A stretch of 64,000 nucleotides of DNA from Phoronis australis (lineage: Eukaryota > Phoronida > Phoronidae), in NCBI GenBank assembly GCA_002633005.1, contig NMRA01000151.1, positions 1 to 64,000 of the forward strand. The letters run 5' to 3'. Shown here piece by piece: positions 63,901-64,000 of this stretch. Position numbers and translations under genes: made by a program. Position 1 is the stretch's first letter. Each line of letters starts with the position of its first letter. The notes under the pieces were generated by a model. That model was given only the letters and a program-made list of their open reading frames with translations. It did no database searches and was not told where the DNA came from.

Positions 63901-64000
63901 TAACGGACTAGTCCTAGATATGACAACTTGGTCATTTTTCACGCCACGTGTCTGGGTCAAACTGTCCGAGCTAGTAACAGGAACTACTAGAGGTTTTTGT
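24872..64000 (-). CDS. TAF4: TAF4, transcription initiation factor TFIID subunit 4 (3' portion, 14 coding exons, 5' end outside window)
   Basis: TAF4 is a core TFIID subunit in the nucleus. Its histone fold pairs with TAF12 and its TAFH domain is a docking site for activators. Seen here: coding blocks joined by GT-AG introns with compatible phases, in the order Q/P/V-rich region, TAFH (KCRNFLSTLIKLA, then SSSPQPYLVPFLK and KSLPYLRQSL), linker, histone fold (DINDVATMGGVNLSEES, then KKHGLSDVPQDVINLISHAT), coiled region (DVRAQLKFLEELDKLEKKR), PRKKRK basic patch, and the C-terminus RIKRVNLRDLLFILEQEKE. Spliced length in the window is about 727 residues. The exon set used is 63583-64000, 62152-62280, 61515-61683, 60776-60936, 60021-60110, 58754-58939, 52795-52878, 50061-50302, then one copy of the duplicated five exons, then 24872-24982. 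The odd feature is the duplication of the histone-fold to PRKKRK exons. Identity as TAF4 is firm; which exon copy is used in vivo is unknown. Confidence 0.93.
24983..25720. other. right part of the terminal TAF4 intron, no gene
   Basis: The intron between exon M and exon N begins here. An 84-codon minus-strand frame at 25210-25464 has no recognisable family. A CTCTGTGATG short tandem is seen near 25655-25690. Confidence 0.45.
25721..27320 (+). repeat. CCACTAG-bearing repeat cluster in the terminal TAF4 intron
   Basis: It starts CAAGAGCAACGCAGAGC, the family's 5' end. A second start lies near 26531. Sites such as GCCACTAGGGGGCACAC (near 27061) and GCCACTAGGAGGCGCC (near 27208) recur. It appears to be a mosaic of two or more copies with the 3' hairpin missing. 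Short frames here are non-coding. Confidence 0.7.
27689..27980. mobile_element. solo LTR (292 bp) with 4-bp target duplication, present only in copy 1
   Basis: The insert begins TGTGACGGGA and ends CTGTTACA, the TG...CA ends of an LTR, and is flanked by TTAC on both sides (27685-27688 and 27981-27984). The matching site in copy 2 (TTAC once, at 39253-39256) is empty. No internal retroelement sequence is present, so it is a solo LTR. The 4-5 bp duplication fits a Gypsy- or BEL-type element. Confidence 0.8.
28159..29338. mobile_element. 1.18-kb TIR element, present only in copy 1
   Basis: Relative to copy 2 about 1.18 kb is inserted between AAATTTAA and TTTRAGATTAG. The ends form an 18-bp imperfect inverted repeat, TAGNNCNTTTGCGAGTTT. 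Both arms carry the palindrome GTGACGTCAC. Internal sequence near 28656-28830 resembles 15845-15990 (GTCCAAGGGACAC and GTCACGCGCCAGGTCACGCG), so it belongs to a dispersed family. No transposase frame is seen and no target duplication is evident. Confidence 0.6.
29929..30036 (-). CDS. TAF4: TAF4 exon M, basic patch (copy 1, duplicate)
   Basis: This 108-bp exon is base-for-base identical to 40008-40115 and includes PRKKRK. It is the copy nearest the terminal exon. Splicing from 29929 to 24982 keeps the frame. Confidence 0.88.
30770..31720 (+). repeat. old, diverged CCACTAG-type repeat in TAF4 intron (copy 1)
   Basis: The phrases TTTCATAAAGATCCGTC, GTCACTAGGTGGTGC (near 31212) and GGCCACTAGCTGGCAC (near 31611) show membership of the same family at greater divergence. 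It is shared with copy 2 at about 40860-41830, so the insertion predates the split of the two copies. Confidence 0.55.
32294..32350 (-). CDS. TAF4: TAF4 exon L (copy 1, duplicate)
   Basis: This is the second copy of the 19-codon exon at 43509-43565, with intact splice signals and one silent change (CAG versus CAA, Gln). Confidence 0.87.
32974..33099 (-). CDS. TAF4: TAF4 exon K, charged coiled region (copy 1, duplicate)
   Basis: This is the second copy of 45427-45552, with the same acceptor, donor and 42-residue peptide. The five silent differences (GAG/GAA, GAT/GAC, AAG/AAA, CTG/TTG, AGG/AGA), with no replacement change, suggest that both versions have been under protein-level constraint. 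Confidence 0.88.
33401..33531 (-). CDS. TAF4: TAF4 exon J, histone fold second half (copy 1, duplicate)
   Basis: This is the second copy of 45854-45984 with identical splice borders and protein. The one exonic difference (ACG versus ACA, Thr) is silent. The neighbouring intron carries the same short direct repeats as copy 2. Confidence 0.88.
33942..34340. repeat. three degenerate direct repeats of about 165 bp in TAF4 intron I-J (copy 1)
   Basis: The phrase TGGAGATGNNCCACCTANA with GGTRCARAAT, then TTCMTGAGATATYRCA, recurs three times. Copy 2 has the same array at about 46380-46810, with an extra short duplication (GCTAACAACATTKCCAAGTA). Confidence 0.6.
34845..35017 (-). CDS. TAF4: TAF4 exon I, histone fold first half (copy 1, duplicate)
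   Basis: This is the second copy of the exon at 47316-47488, with the same acceptor, the same GTGAGT donor, the same peptide and one synonymous difference (AAC versus AAT for Asn in GGVNL). The acceptor phase (needs two preceding bases) is incompatible with the phase-0 donor of exon M copy 2. Serial inclusion of both exon sets would therefore shift the frame. Confidence 0.88.
36424..36425. other. two-base assembly gap (NN) at the end of duplication copy 1
   Basis: The two N bases interrupt the sequence exactly where similarity to copy 2 ends. This placement points to a contig join. Confidence 0.9.
36426..39008. other. unique segment between the two duplication copies
   Basis: This 2.6 kb matches neither duplication copy. 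It holds a weak candidate two-exon gene on the minus strand (37940-38810). A strong polypyrimidine acceptor at 37185 on the plus strand is followed by 25 open codons and a stop. The word GCATGCGC at 38943-38950 resembles an NRF1 half-site. Confidence 0.45.
37940..38810 (-). CDS. candidate 3' end of an unknown gene (two exons)
   Basis: Exon one (about 38681-38808) reads VDNCGQRGQLIDKKCVDAEA, then LCVLYDYAVPFGDHTTLL, and ends phase 1 at donor G/GTAAGT. Exon two (37940-38025) starts after TCTGTTACAG, completes Gly, and reads ERKQLKATARPSILPLDKVK, SNPSVIT, stop. Phase agreement and good splice words support it. The acceptor of exon one is weak (CTTGAG), no upstream exon was found, and I do not recognise the protein. 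It could be a transposon fragment. Confidence 0.28.
40008..40115 (-). CDS. TAF4: TAF4 exon M, basic patch (copy 2)
   Basis: The exon has 36 codons, acceptor GCTTCAG and donor CAG/GTAGAT, phase 0. It encodes QQAEMEEVRQREANLTALNA, then IGPRKKRKIESDAGQ, where PRKKRK is the conserved basic, NLS-like patch of TAF4. It is identical in sequence to copy 1 (29929-30036). It can splice in frame directly to the terminal exon at 24982. Confidence 0.92.
40860..41830 (+). repeat. old, diverged CCACTAG-type repeat in TAF4 intron (copy 2)
   Basis: This is the counterpart of 30770-31720, with GTCACTAGGTGGCGC near 41325 and GGCCACTAGCTGGCAC near 41725. Confidence 0.55.
42343..43358. mobile_element. about 1-kb insertion in copy 2 containing a MITE and repeat fragments
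   Basis: Copy 1 reads straight through (near 32225) where copy 2 has about 1 kb of extra sequence. Both junctions read GTTG. The insert holds the 512-bp MITE at 42428-42939 and, on its right side, fragments like the CCACTAG repeat family (TCAAGGAACTCCAAAGATACAG). It is composite, so it may reflect more than one event. Confidence 0.55.
42428..42939. mobile_element. MITE with CAGGGCTTGGAAT terminal inverted repeats
   Basis: The element starts CAGGGCTTGGAAT and ends ATTCCAAGCCCTG, with no coding frame. It is closely related to 59158-59665, including internal CCGCGGTAAGAAAG and TTTACGTTCCTCC. The CAGGG ends resemble hAT-type non-autonomous elements, but family assignment is inference. Confidence 0.7.
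43509..43565 (-). CDS. TAF4: TAF4 exon L (copy 2)
   Basis: This micro-exon of 19 codons, SRSKHEDPEQLKLKQKAKE, lies between acceptor TTTTTCAG and donor GTTTGT. It is too short to show as a free-standing frame and was found by searching for the expected TAF4 continuation. Copy 1 is at 32294-32350 with one synonymous change. Confidence 0.9.
44031..45259. mobile_element. hairpin-ended repeat element with CCACTAG sites, insertion seen as filled site in copy 2
   Basis: Copy 1 has CACAGAAAAAATC at 32809-32820. Copy 2 interrupts this A run with an element beginning CAAGAGCAACGCAGAGC and ending near ACGCAT. The insert includes GCCACTAGGAGGCGCC, GCCACTAGGTGGCGCA and GCCACTAGGGGGCACA at 150-bp-scale spacing, and the 233-N gap. 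It has no terminal inverted repeats and no coding capacity. Confidence 0.75.
44422..44654. other. assembly gap of 233 N
   Basis: A run of N lies inside the inserted CCACTAG-bearing repeat of copy 2. Internal near-repeats of that family probably prevented assembly. Confidence 0.99.
45427..45552 (-). CDS. TAF4: TAF4 exon K, charged coiled region (copy 2)
   Basis: The exon has 42 codons, acceptor CTGTAG and donor GTAAGC, phase 0 at both ends. It encodes SDSRFEVSEDVRAQLKF and LEELDKLEKKRHQEQERE, the charged helix that follows the histone fold in TAF4 proteins. Copy 1 (32974-33099) differs at five bases, all synonymous. Confidence 0.92.
45854..45984 (-). CDS. TAF4: TAF4 exon J, histone fold second half (copy 2)
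   Basis: The exon begins after CTGTTTCAG, completes Ala (G+CA), and encodes KKHGLSDVPQDVINLISHAT and QERLRHLTERLSTVAEHR. It ends IYK before donor GTAGGT, phase 0. This is the long central helix and C-terminal part of the histone fold that contacts TAF12. Copy 1 (33401-33531) has one synonymous difference. Confidence 0.92.
47316..47488 (-). CDS. TAF4: TAF4 exon I, histone fold first half (copy 2)
   Basis: The acceptor is CCTGTTTCAAG. The first base G completes Lys, then DDDDINDVATMGGVNLSEES follows, and the exon ends with SFI plus G before donor GTGAGT (phase 1). This is the N-terminal part of the TAF4 histone fold and precedes the conserved SCKDE motif. A longer reading upstream of the acceptor is intronic. 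Copy 1 at 34845-35017 differs by one synonymous base. Confidence 0.92.
48895..50060. other. TAF4 intron H-I, unique part
   Basis: This continues copy 2 past the point where copy 1 ends at NN. No coding frame or repeat family was identified. Confidence 0.5.
50061..50302 (-). CDS. TAF4: TAF4 exon H, linker before the histone fold
   Basis: The 242-bp exon has acceptor CCCTACAG and donor CTCAA/GTGAGT, leaving phase 2. It encodes QQPRYNPAQLTLLHQAQQIR, a Gln run, and a Ser/Gly/Thr-rich stretch ending GGHKEKRKFESLK. The last two bases (AA) need a G from the next exon to make Lys. Both copies of the next exon supply it. Confidence 0.9.
50303..51221. other. TAF4 intron G-H, no gene
   Basis: AT-rich intron sequence lying between exon H and the repeat at 51222, without conserved frames. 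Confidence 0.5.
51222..52291 (+). repeat. CCACTAG-type repeat element in TAF4 intron G-H
   Basis: It begins CAAGAGCAACAAGAGC and ends GTGGGCACATAA. Diverged sites occur near 51308, 51455 and 51708 (GCCACTAGGGGGCAAA). Decay of the site words marks it as an older copy. Confidence 0.65.
52795..52878 (-). CDS. TAF4: TAF4 exon G
   Basis: This small exon of 28 codons begins after CTTCTAG and ends GGC GAG before donor GTACTC. The peptide starts RMGKKPTPELLQQLHAIHQM and is helical and Gln/Lys-rich. Phase 0 on both sides joins exon F to exon H in frame. The intron between F and G is 5.9 kb and largely filled with repeats. Confidence 0.82.
52879..54711. other. TAF4 intron F-G, unique part
   Basis: No exon with matching phase or conserved peptide was found. 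Short frames at 53769 and 54030 show no family features. Confidence 0.5.
54712..55773 (+). repeat. complete CCACTAG-type repeat element with perfect 3' hairpin
   Basis: It begins CAAGAGCAACGCGGAGAGC and ends ATAA after a perfect 11-bp stem with a two-base loop (55747-55770, GCACCACATAT / AA / ATATGTGGTGC). Sites lie near 54798, 54872, 54994, 55140, 55287, 55440 and 55586, again about 150 bp apart. The 147-codon plus-strand frame inside spans repeat units and is not a gene. Confidence 0.75.
55747..55770. other. perfect 11-bp stem hairpin at the repeat element's 3' end
   Basis: The two arms are fully complementary with an AA loop and are followed by ATAA. Similar but imperfect hairpins end the copies near 58336-58360 and 20131-20153, so the structure is a family feature. 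Confidence 0.85.
55985..56450 (+). repeat. truncated CCACTAG-type repeat element
   Basis: It begins CAAGAGCAACGCGGAACG directly downstream of the complete copy and keeps the 5' hairpin words and two or three diverged sites (near 56070, 56205 and 56237). A second 5'-like start occurs near 56391. The 3' hairpin is absent. Confidence 0.65.
56451..57299. other. TAF4 intron F-G, segment between repeat copies
   Basis: The sequence TCCGACAATGC...CAGGCAACG near 56485-56535 resembles 31918-31960 and 42025-42075, so part of it is dispersed repeat. No gene was found. Confidence 0.45.
57300..58360 (+). repeat. CCACTAG-type repeat element, 5'-truncated
   Basis: It holds sites near 57430 (GCCACTAGAAGGCGCC), 57592, 57736, 57876 (GCCACTAGGTGGTGCC), 58034 (GCCACTAGGTGGCGCA) and 58186, and ends ATGTGGGTGCATAA. 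The usual CAAGAGCAACGC start is missing. Two full 470-bp-like units are visible. Confidence 0.7.
58754..58939 (-). CDS. TAF4: TAF4 exon F, end of the TAFH domain and linker
   Basis: The exon has 62 codons, acceptor TTTACAG and donor AAG/GTATTA. It opens with KSLPYLRQSLFNNEFTIEGV, which completes the last TAFH helix, and continues into a Pro/Gln/Ser linker ending in MSQLQQLK. Phase is 0 at both ends. Confidence 0.92.
59158..59665. mobile_element. MITE with CAGGGCTTGGAAT ends, second copy, in TAF4 intron
   Basis: The 508-bp element has the same perfect 13-bp terminal inverted repeats as 42428-42939. TATAAA precedes the left end and follows the right end, a likely target duplication. It lies in the TAF4 intron between exons E and F. 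Confidence 0.75.
60021..60110 (-). CDS. TAF4: TAF4 exon E, middle of the TAFH domain
   Basis: This 30-codon exon lies between a TATTGTAG acceptor and a GTTTGT donor, phase 0 on both sides. It encodes DGNLEPEKFTTELQEALSSS followed by PQPYLVPFLK, the signature middle of the TAFH fold. A longer frame on the same strand in another phase (59938-60126) is spurious. Confidence 0.92.
60776..60936 (-). CDS. TAF4: TAF4 exon D, start of the TAFH (NHR1) domain
   Basis: The 161-bp exon begins after CTTCCAG, completes the Val codon left by the previous exon, and ends with GTG before donor GTATGT, phase 0. It encodes VTKCRNFLSTLIKLAAKQP and VIKVKKLIQDLV, the first helices of the TAFH domain. In this family the domain binds hydrophobic motifs of activators. 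Confidence 0.92.
61515..61683 (-). CDS. TAF4: TAF4 exon C
   Basis: The exon holds 56 codons plus one base. The acceptor is TTTGCAG at 61684 and the donor is AAAG/GTAACA, leaving phase 1. The peptide is low-complexity and Thr/Val/Gln-rich (TVTSGTQVVSAAGPG, VKVVQAQPQVVATPTVVG). The same phase appears at the next acceptor, which completes a GTT valine codon. Confidence 0.85.
61684..62151. other. TAF4 intron B-C, no gene
   Basis: A stretch near 61980-62090 (ACTGAAGCAGTTCGCTTCGA...TAATTAG) resembles 60530-60620 (TTGCTTCAACTGGAAG...TTAATTAG), a short dispersed repeat. Nothing else is seen. Confidence 0.4.
62152..62280 (-). CDS. TAF4: TAF4 exon B
   Basis: This 43-codon exon sits between an acceptor ending TAG (62281-62283) and the donor GTAAGC. 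It enters and leaves in phase 0. The peptide begins IRLPPGLQLPPGAVLVKND and contains GQLVMVAQQQIRNQQ, a conserved-looking segment before TAFH. It was found by reading splice signals, not from a methionine-started frame. Confidence 0.85.
62699..62902 (-). CDS. candidate small secreted Cys-containing peptide nested in TAF4 intron A-B
   Basis: The 67-codon frame begins MMWKLILLAIIAMSVHVYRS, which reads as a signal peptide, followed by about 46 residues with four Cys (ESC, VAC, RVC, GIC). It ends in TGA at 62699. It is on the same strand as TAF4. A GT near the end (CACGTG/GTATTT) could instead be a donor, making this the first exon of a larger secreted protein. No homologous family was recognised, so chance remains possible. 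Confidence 0.3.
   Translation of the reverse strand: MMWKLILLAIIAMSVHVYRSEVVESCYLDLSSLFHSPEGDMLREVACNADRVCDNVDGICSFISRGI
63583..64000 (-). CDS. TAF4: TAF4 exon A (leftmost edge of an exon running off the window)
   Basis: This is an open frame of 139 codons plus one base, continuing beyond the right edge. It is rich in Val, Gln, Pro and Thr (IIVKQDPQKVKTELSS, VQVISAPRAVTTAQAR), the low-complexity activator-contact type of sequence expected upstream of the TAFH domain. The donor GTGAGT begins at 63582 directly after codons Pro-Gly, leaving phase 0. The initiating methionine is not in the window. Confidence 0.85.

Overview
The window is animal genomic DNA: AT-rich, intron-dense and full of retro- and DNA-transposon debris. 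Recurrent AGGCCTA words and the mix of Penelope-like, BEL/Pao and hairpin-ended repeats fit a marine invertebrate, possibly a hemichordate, echinoderm or cephalochordate. The sequence alone does not fix the lineage.

The one gene I can name with confidence is TAF4, the TFIID subunit, on the minus strand. It enters from the right edge (64000) and ends at a stop codon at 24872. Fourteen coding exons could be assembled with GT-AG borders and matching intron phases, giving about 727 residues. They cover a Gln/Pro/Val-rich activator-contact region, the TAFH (NHR1) domain, a linker, the histone fold that pairs with TAF12, a charged coiled region, a nuclear-localisation-like PRKKRK patch and the conserved TAF4 C-terminus. 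The 5' end of the gene lies outside the window.

Five consecutive TAF4 exons (histone fold to PRKKRK) are present twice, in copy 1 (about 27492-36423) and copy 2 (about 39009-48894). All eight exonic differences between the copies are synonymous. Copy 1 stops at a 2-base N gap (36424-36425), so uncollapsed haplotypes are the leading explanation. Intron phase shows the two exon sets cannot both be spliced in series. The copies also act as filled and empty sites that reveal recent insertions: a solo LTR and a 1.2-kb TIR element in copy 1, and a hairpin-ended repeat and a MITE-bearing block in copy 2.

Layout: 1-7300 has no recognised gene (microsatellite, small MITE, a CPPYEDPGY minisatellite). 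7316-7610 is a Penelope 3' remnant. 8651-11250 is a tandem array of about 1.19-kb units carrying nuclear-receptor DR1-like words. 11816-15578 is a 3.76-kb TIR element enclosing a broken gene of an uncharacterised multicopy family. 16340-17905 is a head-to-head pair of Penelope-like GIY-YIG ends. 19064-19813 is a BEL/Pao integrase fragment. 20129-21905 is a large copy of a repeat family whose members carry regularly spaced CCACTAGRKGGCRC words, very close to the CTCF core motif. The same family recurs at 25721-27320, 44031-45259, 51222-52291, 54712-55773, 55985-56450 and 57300-58360, mostly in TAF4 introns. 21906-24871 is probable TAF4 3' UTR plus flank. Two weak candidate genes, at 37940-38810 and 62699-62902, lie inside this territory.
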